Positions 46,706 through 60,200 of a stretch of DNA of 64,000 bases are shown piece after piece. Source of the stretch: Paragonimus skrjabini miyazakii (lineage: Eukaryota; Platyhelminthes; Trematoda; Plagiorchiida; Troglotrematidae); the NCBI GenBank assembly GCA_014338405.1, contig JTDE01021172.1, positions 62,001 through 126,000 on the forward strand, given 5' to 3'. The notes below the pieces were generated by a model. It did no database searches, was not told where the DNA came from, and worked only from the letters and a program-made list of their open reading frames with translations. Each line of letters begins with the position of its first letter. The first letter of the stretch is position 1. The translations under genes were made by a program, and so were the position numbers.

Positions 46706-46751
46706 TTGTAACGGATGTATACCAAAACCAACGTTGATCCATTCCGGATAG
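46706..46751 (-). CDS. TATDN3: TATDN3-like TatD hydrolase, exon with the GIHP motif
   Basis: The exon is 46 bases between a strong acceptor (GTTTGTCCTTCTTCTTAG) and donor GTAAGT. Its first base completes the CG left by exon 61572-61678 to give Arg, then YPEWINVGFGIHPLQ in phase 0. TATDN3 proteins have R-Y followed by hydrophobic residues and G-V-H-P-V-Q at this point; G-x-H-P is conserved across TatD enzymes and sits near the active site. All three frames are open across so short an exon; the frame was chosen by phase with the upstream exon and by the motif. Introns are about 14.8 kb upstream and 20 kb downstream. Confidence 0.87.
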
Positions 46752-46759
46752 CTAAGAAG

Positions 46760-49700
46760 AAGGACAAACAAACAGTGAGACAATGAACAAAGGTCAGGTA
46801 GTCATCAGTATCGATGATAACAGAAGACCACATCGATTTTCAAATAGATGGTTTGTGTCGTTTGTTTTGTTACATGATCTAACCAAAAATGAGCAACATA
46901 CAAACGGTTATGGGAGCTGTGATATTATACAGATTAAAGTCTGAAAAATGTATTGCCGAGAACAAACAGCAAACATCCTAGTGAGACCAGGTTCAAAAGT
47001 AGGCTAAGTGGTTAGAGAACGGTGGCTAAAGTGACATCAGATGAACTGCGAAAAAATCGTGTGGGGTGCTCAAAAATGGCCTTGGTCATGTTGAACAATA
47101 GAACTGAAGTAGTTAATGGTAAACAGTATTCAGCCATTTTCAGTAGGATTTTCACATCTGACAAACTGGTTGATTTTCGATTAAGTTTTCTCTAACCCTT
47201 GAAATAAAGTTGAAAACAGTTTAGTTCAATGTGCCTAACACAGGAAAATCTACTTTAAGATAAGCTCTGTTGTTTTTGCATTCAGAACGGAGTCCGCTGT
47301 TGTAGCCGCAAATTTGAATAGAGAGATCATAAAACGTTATTTGCCCAATGTATCTCTTCAGCACATTCTGCCGCATCACATTAGGTACATACTATAGTCT
47401 TTGGGTTTATATAACAAAGTTCAGCGGACATTGTGAAGCCAAGTAACAAAATCTACAATTACACAAACAAGTCTTCTGAACATTGCTATGTAAACCGACA
47501 GACTGCAGTGTATACCTGATCAGTCGCTCGGGATACTTTGTGGTAAAAAAAAACTTTTGTTGGCCTCTGTTCAAATGTGTTGCGCAATAACAGTTGTGTT
47601 TGCCACAAGTATCAAAATTGGAACCCAACAAACGGGCATAATTGGAGGTGTAATTTTCCATTATAAGCAACCATTTAAAATGGAATGTATGGTGCATAAA
47701 CGTGAACTTTTTCATATTAATCACACAGTATGTATCAGATCATTTTCAATTGCCTGTAAGCAAGATGGTTCGACGTGGAGTTGGAAACATAACCCACCAA
47801 ACTAGACACGCCTATAAAGCCCGAATACTAGTCATACACAGACCTGACTATGACTAACAAAATGAGGAACCGTTTACGTGGTCTTCGCATAGGACAGCAT
47901 CATGTCCAGTGTTAAACCGAGCTGGCAAGTAATCAATGGTCTGTAGAAGCAACGATTGACAATGAGACAATCGGCACAAGCCTATTTTGCTGTGAAATAT
48001 ATTTCGACCAATTCTCTCCAGAAATAGTGACAGATCTGTGAGAAAAACCGGAAGTAAAACTAGTTCTATCTGGAAACTGTCATTTAAGGCTCAAATCAAA
48101 AGTGACGTTGTCAGGCTGCGTAGACAAAAACATGGACAAACAGTAATTTGGATGAATTGCGAAGCAGTGGGACAAAACGCATGCGTTATATCACTTTCCA
48201 ACTCTTGTAGTCACAATCAGTAGAAACTGGTCACCCAGTGGACAAAATTAAAGGCACAATAAAATTTTTATTACAGTGACTAATGCAAAACTACTGATGT
48301 ACAAGAAAGTTCAAAAATTCAACTATTTAATGAGCAGTTGGAAGAAAACAAGCGAACAAGGCTACAGGAAGATGACTGGCCAGAACATATGTGAGGGTAA
48401 TTGAGATACGAGACGATAAATATAGTTGAGATGAGTAAAAATTCGTTCAACTACTTAAGAGTAGGAATAAACAGAACTGACTTGAAAGTATACAAGGAAG
48501 TGTAGCCTGGTCACCTGGATGAAATCCATGGCACTCAGTTCGTTTCCGTGGCTTATATATATATATATACATATTTATAATTTATCTATGTATACATTTA
48601 AAACAGGCACATACTAAGTAATGAACGGTTTATTGTGATGTCTTGAATTCATACTAAGATCCGTTGTCAAGCAAAGGAATGCATCGGAATTATACATACA
48701 TATATGTACCAGATACATCTGTTTAGAAAACAGACAAGTGTCAGTTCCGCTGCATGCATGTGGAGTTATCAAGTCACCGGCTGTCAAAAACGGGCCGTCT
48801 CAAAATATAATCCGTACTAACTGACCAAGTTCTAAAATTTCATACGTGCCCAGACATGACTTTCTACAAAAGGTTGACACCACAACTGGAATAAGTTAAC
48901 ATATACCAACTGGGTTATCAAGTACTGTAGCTGCCTCATAAATGAGGTCTTTCTGTAACTGCGGAATCTGGTGGATAAATGGACTCCTCGTTCAACCATG
49001 TGCACGGTTAATCTCACGGTCAGTTTATAAGGATTGCACATAACTTCAAACAGACAGCTTTGTAGAACATGGTTTTAATAGAGACATGAAAGTCGCATGT
49101 TTGAAAAATAACTCTGCAACAGACGTATGAACTATAAGAGCATAGTTCACCTACAACATCGTTTCTTATAACTTCAGCATTTCTATGATCGAGATACACA
49201 GAATACAATGATCAGTTACAACTCAATAGTGTGAGTCATACATGCTTGAAATAAAGCCCGAAAGAAATTTCATTTGCTAGGTTTTTGGCAGCGTTCAAGT
49301 AATCAGCACAGAATAACTTTTTTCGCATTTCCGACATTAACTAAAATCCAACCAACAACAAAATGTTTGACCATTTTATATGGTCCTACTTAACACGCTA
49401 AGCTCACCAGCGTACAGTTAAGAGGCAGCTGCTTTCGAAATCGTCCTAGAAATGAAACAGACATCGTTAAACTGTTTTTTTTTTGTCACTAGATCAGTTC
49501 CCAAAAGAAGTGACTAGAATGTGAAATGCTACCCGGATGCTAGTTGAAATGTGGCCAACATTTCCTCGATCATGATAGTTTGAGATCAAGTCGTGTAATG
49601 TATGCAACCAGACTGAATAAGAATACAAAAATTGTAATCGTAAGAAAATGTGTGTACATGAATCTACTCACTGATTCAGGTGTAAAAATCCAGAAACGAC

Positions 49701-50818
49701 TGAACAAAAACAGTATTTGGTATTATCATAAAAACTAAGCAGTTTGAGACTGTGGTATTTCGTAGCATGGCATGATCACAAAACTAAAAACAGACAAGCA
49801 GGAAAGTATCAGGACACAAAACCACCATATGAAATGATTACCCACTGTTATAGTCGAAAACTGTCTACTCAGATTAACAAGTACACGGTCTGAAGCAGAA
49901 AGTCAGGTATTCGATTCACAGAAGTTCATTCCGAACACAAGTTCCATTGGTTTTTTCTAGTTCATTTTGACTAACCTAATGAGATGGAAACTAACACAAT
50001 AAGATTATGATCGGCCAAGCGCACATGACCTATTTATCAATTGGTCAAACGAAAACGTGGTGGAGCACATACATTTTGTGTTGATAACACCCATCAACAT
50101 CTGAATATGGAATGACAAACCAATGACCGTTTGGCGAAATATATTTTTCCTAAAGCTTGCTTCATTTTTTTTATTCAAAACGGTAGAAACAGTAGTCGAT
50201 TGCTAGTCTGAAATTGTTGTGGCAGATGACGGACAGTACATTAGCCAAACAACAGACAATCATTCATCAAGTTAGCTACAACCAAGTACTATTGAAGTAG
50301 TAAAATAAGCATGCTAACAAAGTGTTAAACATTTTGAAAGGACCACAAGATTAATTAGAACAGTTCGTGTTCAAAGTGGTATGCTGAATCATTCTCTAGT
50401 GTGTAGTAGGATTTACTATCAACAAAAGTTGTGCTCGTTTCTGGTTCCACTTGTACGTTGCTTACGTACATTTGTGAAACTTCAATCTACAAAGTGGCTA
50501 ACCTAAGGACTGCAATCAATATAAAGTTCTAGACAGTCTCACGTGTGTTTAACTGAGTTCGTGTCAGGTAGGCGTTTATGTCACATTATGATTCAATGGT
50601 TCATATACTTGTTCAGCTCTTAAAAGCAACCATCCCCATTCAGCATATACGGTGTGAACACTAAACTAAAAACACCGACAACTCTTTTTATAGTTTAACA
50701 TAAACTTTTACAGAGCTACATATAGGTTTAAAGGTGAATGTAATCAGCCGGATTGCTGCAACCACCTACATTTATCAAGCTGAACATCATTCATCTCGTT
50801 GTTGATCTCTTCTTTTAG
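46760..50818. other. Large intron region without recognised genes
   Basis: A minus-strand frame at 47407-47724 (105 codons) has a cluster of cysteines (FDTCGKHNCYC, CLCNCRFC) but no recognised fold or splice context. A (TA)n run lies at 48553-48570. No mobile-element similarity was seen. Confidence 0.35.
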
Positions 50819-50927
50819 GTCTACAGTATCACTCCCGCATGCTCCGACATGGGCTCCCACTGGACAGTGTGGTGACTACTTTGGAAAATACTCATGTACC
50901 CCAAGTGACCGACAAACCATGCAACAG
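50819..50927 (+). CDS. Probable exon of an unidentified plus-strand gene
   Basis: A strong acceptor (GTTGATCTCTTCTTTTAG) and a donor after CAACAG (GTGGGG) bracket 109 bases. Two frames are open. The one starting with two leftover bases reads YHSRMLRHGLPLDSVVTTLE and continues to TDKPCN, ending in two bases (AG) that join in phase to the exon at 56506. The other frame (PTGQCGDYFGKYSC) does not join in phase. No family is recognised. The exon lies inside the TATDN3 intron but on the opposite strand. Confidence 0.5.
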
Positions 50928-52481
50928 GTGGGGGGGATAAAGCATAATCCTTAAGCAAATTCCGTAGTGTCCCGTTTACAGTCAGCCGCAAACTCGAACG
51001 ATCTCATTAACAAGCATGCACTTCGGGATGGCTAAGCTACTGTGTCATTTGCCCTCCATATGTGGAGAGGCCTGTCACTTCGACAGTAAATGACAGTGAC
51101 TTCAGAGGTAGATGTTTCTCACTTTTTCTCCTCTATTAATGGTTTCAAGTGCAAACAATCAGAAGGTGCGGTGGATCGAGTCATCATTCACTGAAATAGT
51201 GATGAGGAATATTTCGGAAGTAAAATGTCAAAGGAAAGGGAATACAAAAAAAGAGGTGAGATCAGATCCGATAAGAGAAACGTTATGAATGCAAGCATAC
51301 AACTGGCTGCAAAACACGTCGCACGTCGTACAGCATTTCTAATAGATGCGCAATTACGAAGCCTCCAAATAAGCAGAAAATTTTAGTTAACGGAACAATC
51401 AGGGATTAGATGCGTTGTGACCACGTCGTTACCTGTCTACGTTGTAAGTTCATCCAACTAACAATTAATAGGGTCTGGTGAAGTGAACACTAAGTCAGCG
51501 TACGGAGCACGTGACTCGACCATAGTAAGCAGTGTAATTTAATTGTTTGACCCGTTGATCGTGCCCGAAGCGCCTGAAAATGCACACTAGCGAACGGTCG
51601 TCATGCTGCTCACGTGATACCCAACTTAATGTATATTACTTGAAAAAAGATAACGGTGGTTAAACATCGCAGGTCTATCCATGCCTTAATCCTGAACAGG
51701 TCAGGTTTTGTGATAGAGAGCAAGATGGATCATACACAGTCATTATGCACCTATCCTTTCAGCGATAATTATCACAGGCTACGCAAGTTTTCAAAGGCAA
51801 CAGTTACTTTGTTTTGCAGTAGTACCCCGACTGCATTGGTCGCAATATTGTATTGACTGAGAAAGTACGGTTTGGCACGTGTTCCTCAAGAGATTAAATA
51901 TGGGCAATACAAACACAGATTTAAAAATACCTTCAAAAGCATTAGTGAGACAGAAAAAGACACTGGTTTTTATTATTTCGCCTGTGTTCAGATTTACAAC
52001 TGCTTTATTGGCAAAACATATAAGACAATTGTTTCAATCCGTTTTCAATGCTTTTGTGAGGCTACGGAGGTCACACAGGCGTCGTCGTTTGCTGACACAC
52101 CAAACAAAATAGTCAGAAACGTTTCCAATAGAATTTTTAAATGGCAAATACGCGTCAGAAAGATGTACGAATCTCGTACATTGACTTGAACCGTCTCACT
52201 AATCCTGAGTGATCAAAATCGGTAATAACGCCTTATGAGAGTCGGGTACTCGTTCCAGTGATCCAGTCAACGAGCGAGATTTCACGGTCGTGCAACACTT
52301 TCTGATAAACGTTATCAATGAATATCACCTATTCAACCAGATAGATCCCCAAGCAAGTGCTACTTTAAAACTAATTGGATGTTTGGGATTTTTAGCGGGT
52401 TATTAGTTACCAGTGCTGAAAACTTCTACAACGTCACAATTCTAACCTCTATTCGTTAATTAAAATTTAAAAAAAAACCTC

Positions 52482-53685
52482 TCAATATGACTTCGTCACA
52501 TACAGTGTCCTCACAATAGTTCGCTGTTTCTCAAACGCCATTGCAGAATTCACATTGAAGTTGACAAAAGACAGCTTGCAAAGCGTTCGCCCGAAAGCAG
52601 ATGGATTATCAACTGTAACTCCTAGAAGCAGTCGGCACTTTTTACTAGTTGTAGTAGATAATCCACATGGATATCTAGCCGTTTCATGGCGTCTATATGA
52701 TTTTTCTGTTTGCATTTAATACTTTTGAGACCTACCCTTTGGATGGCATCAATGTCCACAGTCCAATGACTTGCCAGAAATTATTCGGTTCAGGTCAAAC
52801 CGACGATCATTTGTCCAAGCATAGCTATAAGAATTAACTCTGATCACGTAAGCGGGGTAGTATATCGTTCTCAAACAAATGATAGCGTGACCCAATGCAC
52901 ATCGAGAAAGACAATTTATGTGATGACTGTGTGAAGAATTAACTAGGGCACTAAAATTGTGCAATAAATCACCCCCAAACAAGTTGACACGGTACAACGT
53001 TCGATTCGTTACTAGTGCACTGAGCAATATTATCATAAGGCCGCTAGCAATAACATTAGTCACAAATTACTGCAGAAATAAGCAAAAGTATAAAACAGTG
53101 TATAGTATAAGTGTTTCTATTACCTATGGATGATTACACCAATATTCAGCAGAAAAGTCAACACTAGGTGAACACTGAAAATAATGTCACTTTGAACACA
53201 ATCGTTTTGAATAAAAACAACAAAAATGCTGTTTGCATTATATATGAAAGCAAAATATAAAGCTTTTTGCGTGCTATACGTTGAGAATTCCCAAACTATA
53301 CTATCAAGTTTCTGTGATCTTTTGAAAGGAGCATGTCTCAACTTTTCTCTGTTTTGAAAACTTTGTCCGTTTCTCCGTATAATTTCAGCGCAATTATGTT
53401 CCGTCCATTATCTGCGGGATTTGAATTAAGGCTGCGTGCAGCTCCGTTGAAAAAGTTGTTAGTATGATACATGGAAATCAGAACATGGAGAGATTGGACA
53501 CATGTGTCCCACGACAACACTATATGGCAGTTTCCCCTTTTCAGCGATATCGTTCTGATTAGCAAGTTGACAGAAAGCATTTTTTGAAACAAACAAGTCT
53601 TATTAAAAATCGATTGGTTGAATTTTGTTTGAGCAGCCTTCATAGAAGGATTATGCGAAAAAGTGACACAAAACAGCAGGAACAA
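52482..53685 (-). other. Cluster of unrecognised minus-strand open frames
   Basis: Four consecutive frames occur (52482-52715, 52749-53063, 53120-53341, 53338-53685). The second begins MTNVIASGLMIILLSALVTN, which resembles a signal peptide. The first contains VTVDNPSAFGRTLCKLSFVN, ending before a GTGAGG donor-like site at about 52516. No family is recognised for any of them. The clustering suggests a decayed coding element or several exons, but none is secure. Confidence 0.22.
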
Positions 53686-54994
53686 AAATTATACGGTCAT
53701 GATAAAAATTCCGTTTTGTTATTAATCTGAAGCACTGGTCCAAAGTCAATTGGGTCAAACAGACGTCTAGTGCCTACTGAAACGATTACACATCACCAGT
53801 GCAGTCTCCGAGTCGTTACGCTGACGAACTCATTGTTAGGTAACTAAGCTCCATCGGAGTCTTATACTACATTCAGCTGCTTAGCTTTGCTACCACTGGG
53901 CGCTATGTGGACTGGTAGCAAACACATCAACAGACTAGGTGCACGTATTCAAATATCAAAACATGTTTGCAAACACATGTTGTCTGTTCCTACGAGGTAT
54001 TCGAAATTGGTGACAGGCCGTAAATAGGACGCAACAAAACGAATCCAGGATTTCTGGTTGCAATAAAAACAACGTTTTTAAACGTACTAAGATAAAACCG
54101 TTTGAAGACTATAACTTTCTCAAACGGAATGCCTCAATTATCCCGCAAGCAATGTGATTTCGTTTCAACTCAACGACCTGGGGTCAGTTACTTCTCACGA
54201 CTTGATAAGTGACCGGAGGCTGTGTAGCTCTTATCGCAGCCGGTCGTTCAACACATCACATTACGAGGTTCCCTAAATCAAGTCTACTATGTGCTGAATG
54301 TCTTTATTGTCATATGCACGCTCACACAGTCACCGTTCCCTGTTCAATACTCAGTCGCACACACGACTGGCAGCATCCGTTTCAGAACTAGCCCAAACTA
54401 AGAGAAGTCTGTGCATGACCGTCACCACAAATGAATTACCATGCATCATTTAGAGTCCCAGTCGAACACTCCGCTTCTGGTACGAATTCAATGAAATAAG
54501 ACCAGGCGGAATGAGAGTAACGGTCTTAGTAGTTCAACCGATCAGATGACAGTAATGTGGAACCTTTGCCTCTTGGATAGAAAAACAGACTCAAATGGTC
54601 AAATCTAAATATCAAAATATCAAAAAGATAAGGCGGTAAAAAGTACAATATGGGTGTGAATATTAGTACATTCTATAGGTAGGAGTTGTAAGAAATGTAC
54701 AAATAAACACATACACTGTAACATTCGCACACCCAGTAAAGTTCATGGTTCAATTCGATGTGACTCAAACAAACAACAAACTACAACAGGAAGCGCTTGA
54801 AATCGAGACAAAACAACAACAAAGAAATCGAAGACATCGACACAATTCCTAACGATAAACATTTAAAATGAAATTTAGCTGTCATTGCGATAGTTACTGA
54901 GTACTCACGCCATCGGACTGTATCAATGAACTGATAACTTTGGGTGAGTGACTGAATTCAAATGAGACACTTCTCAGCTCTTAATATGGCTTGT

Positions 54995-55130
54995 AATTCA
55001 TTTAGCACAGCATTTTCTTCGTCTGGACAAGCCGTTTCTGTTGTTAGTTCGAACCCAGCCGACACCCAGATTTTTCGGGACCAAATCAATGCTAGATTAT
55101 CAAACCTGCCACATTGCTTATCACTAATAC
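54995..55130 (+). repeat. SINE family B copy, diverged
   Basis: GTTTCTGTTGTTAGTTCGAACCCAG matches the 3' half of the head (B box AGTTCGAACCC). It is followed by CCCAGATTTTTCGGGACCAA, the family's next segment. The A-box half is barely recognisable. Confidence 0.55.
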
Positions 55131-55815
55131 AACTTACCGATGATAATCCTTGGAAGTAAAACAGTTCGAACAAATATGCATATAACATAGCATACAACAG
55201 CGAATATTTTCACAAATGAAACTTGCTTGCCTGACAACAGGTCTTAGCCACTTTGGAACATTACTTCTGTTGTTCCAGCTGCAACGCTTGCGATTTCTTG
55301 ACTGAAGTCTTAAGTGCACGATGGTCCTGCACGTTTTCAGTTGGCGCGATTTCAGATGCCATCTAGAAGGCGGTAGCACCAATGTACGGTTGTTTACCGA
55401 GCTTGGCATTTAGGATACAAATGTCTCACCATCAATCGAAGCGGCATCGACAAAGTGTAGAGAATTGAATATATGAAGTAATGATCTGAATACCAAGCTG
55501 GACGAATAACCGTGCACTCAAACCATAAAACCGAGCCATCAAATCCAACGACTCCGAATAAGTTAACCCATTTTGCCCTCAAACATTTTTTTGGGCAGCC
55601 ACCAAGGGTATCATACTGATTTACAACTATTTGTGCTGAATACAGTTCTAAACCTTGAAGATATCATACACGTTGCTTTCTCGGCTAGATGCGATTCGAC
55701 CAATTGATCAAAAAAGCTACTCAACTGAAGGCCATATGTGACTTTGCCACTAACAAGATAGATATTGGCAACAAAAATAGCAAGTATGCGTCATAGAAAA
55801 TGACCGAAATATCAC

Positions 55816-55878
55816 CTGAAAATTTGTTCACACAATAGCATACGCTTTGAACAGGAACCTAACGCCACGTAATTGTCT
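55816..55878 (-). CDS. Candidate in-frame cassette exon of the TATDN3-like gene
   Basis: A strong minus-strand acceptor (TGTCTCTCTTTCCTTTAAG) and a donor after TTTTCAG (GTGATA) bracket 63 bases. Only one frame is open. It needs exactly one base to complete a preceding codon, as exon 61572-61678 supplies (CG plus A gives Arg), and it leaves AG, which joins the first base of exon 46706-46751 (C) to give Ser. Inclusion would add 21 residues (DNYVALGSCSKRMLLCEQIF and Ser) between Ala-Arg and Tyr. TATDN3 proteins as I know them have no insertion there, so it would be an alternative or lineage-specific exon, or chance. Confidence 0.4.
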
Positions 55879-56505
55879 CTTAAAGGAAAGAGAGACATTC
55901 AGTATTGATATTTTCTCTTAATGTGCACCAGATTTTCAGGTTATATGTATGGACCTTCCACTTCGAAAATGATTAGAGAGAAACTACACAAAGCTTGTGT
56001 TGAGTGGACTGGGCGATCATTCAACCCGTTCATTTCAGGCAACCCTTTGCTAGTCCAGTAGAGCAATTTTGATAGTTCTCACATTTTTGAAAGTGGAGTC
56101 GATCATATTTTGTTTCGAAACGTCGGAACAAACAGTTTTAAACAATCTATTAGTGAAGTTTAGAAAACGATGAGGTAATAAGCAAATACTACTTAAGCAC
56201 TGAGCGTCTTTTCTCGAATGTCAATTATGCAAAATGCCATAAATAACAAAATAGGCTTTTGACAGCAACACCGTGAAAGATTCACTTGACGGCAATTGAA
56301 TGTGAACTTTTTCCAAATCATATTCGTTGAGGACTTCCAAACATATCACTTTTGTGCAAAGATCTTACACATTTTTCTCGTGGTACACCTGAATGCCATT
56401 AGCGCGGTTAATTTGTCTGGTTACGAGTGGGTCACCTCGTAAGCGTCTCACCGATAACAAATTGCCCGCGTCGATACCGCACAACATTCACTGTTATTTT
56501 GACAG

Positions 56506-56615
56506 GATTAGGGTTTTGATAAAACACAACAAACCTCCCGGAATGTTGGTTCACTTGCAAAGCAAGCCTCAAATAGCTCGAGTGGTCAGCGTTCGACGAC
56601 CTTCTGATCCAGCTG
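56506..56615 (+). CDS. Probable penultimate exon of an unidentified plus-strand gene
   Basis: Acceptor CACTGTTATTTTGACAG and a strong GTGAGT donor bracket 110 bases. With the AG from 50819-50927 the first codon is Arg, then IRVLIKHNKPPGMLVHLQSK and KPQIARVVSVRRPSDPA, leaving one base. The N-K-P-P-G-M-x-V-H string recalls the RluA pseudouridine-synthase motif, but the reading ends too soon after it for that enzyme, so no function is assigned. Confidence 0.5.
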
Positions 56616-56733
56616 GTGAGTAAAGCCATTGTATGCATATGCTTTCAAATCGCCCGACGTGATCGTTGCAATCAGACCTAATGAGTTGGCTAGACCACAA
56701 TACTAACCGTGTTGCTGTTTGTTTGGTTGGCAG

Positions 56734-56756
56734 ACCAAGCTGTCGCTTGCGTGTGA
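56734..56756 (+). CDS. Probable terminal coding exon of the same gene
   Basis: After a 118-base intron (GTGAGT to GTTTGTTTGGTTGGCAG) the leftover G plus AC gives Asp, then QAVACV and a TGA at 56754-56756. The intron holds a perfect branch site TACTAAC at 56701-56707, 27 bases before the acceptor AG. This is the best splice context on the plus strand. No AATAAA is obvious close downstream. Confidence 0.5.
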
Positions 56757-57114
56757 GAACATGCACGGAGGTATTTACAATGCTTCTGAAATGTTCTGTA
56801 TATCCTGGTGAATGTACTGGTAACTGGATAGTAGATCAAATTAAAACACTTCAGTTGTTATGACAAATATTCAGAGCTTGCGAGTTACATTAGGAGAGAA
56901 TGAAAGCATTGCGGTAGAGTTCCATTGTTGCAGATGTTCAACTTAATCTCATCTACATACTTATATAAGCTTTCCGTTTGTCTGATCCATTGTTGCCGTT
57001 TCAACGATACAAGTTGGATGGATTTCTGTCTTTCTGGTTCATTGGTTGTTTGACTCGTTACACCTGTGGTTGACATGCCACCTTCGTCTACGGTGAGGCA
57101 AAAATCGATGCAGG

Positions 57115-57214
57115 NNNNNNNNNNNNNNNNNNNNNNNNNNNNNNNNNNNNNNNNNNNNNNNNNNNNNNNNNNNNNNNNNNNNNNNNNNNNNNNNNNNNNN
57201 NNNNNNNNNNNNNN
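57115..57214. other. Assembly gap of exactly 100 N
   Basis: The gap lies just upstream of the Ty3/gypsy gag remnant, where a 5' LTR or leader would be expected, so repeat-driven assembly failure is likely. Confidence 0.98.
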
Positions 57215-57279
57215 CGAGCGTTTGTACCAATCAACGTTGATCCCCATCAGTTCATCATTATCATGTCATCCTTAATCGA

Positions 57280-60200
57280 GGAAGTTTAAAAGTTTATAAA
57301 GTAGCAGGACGAACGAATTGAAGCAACTCAGAGAGAAACTGATTGAAGTGATGGCAAGGAGAATGATATTTCCACAGCAATTTCCACAGTGAAGTTAGTA
57401 GTTAACGAAGTCCAGGAGTTTAATCAAAAACCGAACAGCAAAATAACGCTTGAAGACTGGATTAGGCGTTGTGGGCATTTGTTCAAAAAGGATGCGACAA
57501 CTTTGGTTGACGGTACCACATCACAACGAGTGTCCTCATATTTAGATGTAATACATGATTAAAACTACACAAACTAGTGGACGTGCAGGAACAATCAAGG
57601 AGAAAAAGCATAGTATGTAAGATAGAATGGGAAGAGTGATGTAGGCAAGAAATGTGGAAACAAAAACATTAGAACAGTGAATAAACCTACATCGGTATCA
57701 GCTGCGGACATTCTAATGTGTTTCATCGCAACCGAAGAAATGAGAAAAAACCAAGCTCAAAAGCGATACCACATTGATAGACATGAGAGAGTGAGGTGGA
57801 CAATGTTCGTATTCAGCGGAAAAGCTGAAGTCTTTCAAACAACAACATTCTCAAAAAGAACGCCGAGTGTATCTGCGTATTGTAGGGGATGGAACTTTGT
57901 ACGGATTTGCCTGTTTCTAACTAAATGTTAGGGCGTCCACCCTGTTACCGTCCCAAGCCGCCTCCGTCGTGAGAAAGAAGAAAAACGATTGACTCAGTCC
58001 TAATTAGCAGAACTGTTCAAATCGGTCAAGACTTTTTATACCGCTATGCTCATTCGCGACCCCAACTCTTCTTTTCGGTAACTTTTCTTTTTGATGTCTT
58101 GGGAATGTTCGGTCATTACGCCCCCTGTAAATACTTTGTAATTGTCGCTTTTGTCGCACACGTGTTGGGGCGGAACAAAGCGGTTTCCATTGTACGCGAC
58201 TTTTGGTTTGTCTTGGGAGCAAATCGCGGGACAGTTGCGCTATTTTTGGAGACCGACGTTTTCCGTGTTAATTAGTACTTGGACGAGAATCCGATTTGTA
58301 TCAAGCGCACCACTATATCGAGAACGAACTAGCGTATCATTTAGGAGGGTTTACAACACTAACACATCCTAAATAGATGGAAAGTCTGGGCGTAAATAGA
58401 GCCACCACTGACAACCATCCATATCCAGGCGTTTTCCATAACCGACGAGGATGCCCTTCCTATGTTTTCTTCCTATCATCCGATGGTGGCAGCTCAGGGG
58501 ACGGAAAATATGTAGATGTCTCCATGAAACAAAAGTAGGCTTGCAAGAAGGCAGCATCTGACATTAAATTTACCTCAGAGAAAAAATCGGACCGTTTACG
58601 CACTAATCGGGGAACACTTCAGAAACGCAAATTGAACATACAAGACTGAGATTGAGGTTCAACTTGGAAATGCACATCTTATTGATACTGGTGTTGTAAA
58701 GGATTCACAATTGAACTGATTAGGTACAAACTGGATTAATGAGACACAGCTATTTGATGTGCCAGTGAATCCAGCTGGAAGTCAATTCTGTCTGGTTGTC
58801 AAGACTGCGTTGCCAAAATTTGCGTTAGCAATAAACAGATTTGGAAGCAAAGTCAGTTTTGGAATTAAGGGGACAGCATAACGACCTCTTTGAAGATAGT
58901 CTTTCTCAGTGTACATAAGCAAAGCCTATCCTGTACCTTCGTTTGGACATAAAGTCAGTTTTCTGTTTCAAAATGTTGGCACCGTATGCTGCTACTGTTT
59001 CATTAAAGGATGAATTGAAGTGACGTGAGTACATGAGCTTCGGTAACCCCACCAGTAATAAACAACTAAAGGCTGGCCACAATAATACGACGACTTCACG
59101 TGATTCGAGAGAACATTTGGGCATCCATCAATATTCTTCTCCAGACCTCAATATACTGTACATAAAGTTGAACGGCGATGAAGTATTTCACGAGATTGCT
59201 CGTTTAACGATACAGCTACAAGTAGTACATCACGCATGGAACAAACGATTTCTGACAGTCAACACACATCGTTAATTGTTTCGATACAACCGTGACATTC
59301 AATGTGAGATGTGCACCAACAATCTTTTTTGGGAAATAATGGACACAACATAAAATGGACGCAACACACATGTTTGCTTATTTAGACCATTTAAACAGTA
59401 GCAGTGACACGGTAGATTGTCATCAGACACAACTTTTGGTCACAAAGTATACTGGAGAGTATGGTTTGACAATTGTTTCCTCTGCATGGAAAGCTTTCAA
59501 TAACATGGTTCTATTGTTCAGAAAGACCGTGCAGGAGATTCGAAAAGGGCTTAAACCAGTTTTCAACAATGCCCTCGGTAGTATTTAATAAACAATACAA
59601 CCAATTCTATTGTTGCCGACTTATTATAACTGCTTTGTGCCACAAGTACATAATGTTAGCACACCATTAAATAGCTCACTTAATAGACTTCTGTGGTTTT
59701 GATCAAAAGACTATTGGTCTTCAATCACACGAACTAAGCAAACTTTGAGTTGTGTTTCCATTCATTGCAATCTAAACGTGAATGAGAATACTGTAGTAGA
59801 TGTGTTGAAGTAAGCTATTCATTTAACACAATTACCCAGAAGGCTCATGAAAAGTGCGTCCGTATGTTTCATGTACACTTAGTTTCATTCAGAAGGACTA
59901 CAGTCGAAGAAAAAAGAGCATACATGCAGTTGGGAATTCCATTGAAAACTGCACAGATAGAAGATTACTTTATGTAGACAATGCATCTCTTTTGTAAATA
60001 GTGAATGAAAAAAGGTATTCCGGTCCAAATCGCCAATCAACCATTGGGATAGGTTATGATATTGCCTGGATCAAAAAAAACATCGAGATTGGTGCATGGT
60101 GATGTTTTCTCACGTCTCACAACAGAGTAAATGGACATAAAGCCAGATGAAATCTCTGTCAGTTCATCAATAAGAACAGCTGATGAAGTTTGCAGAATAC

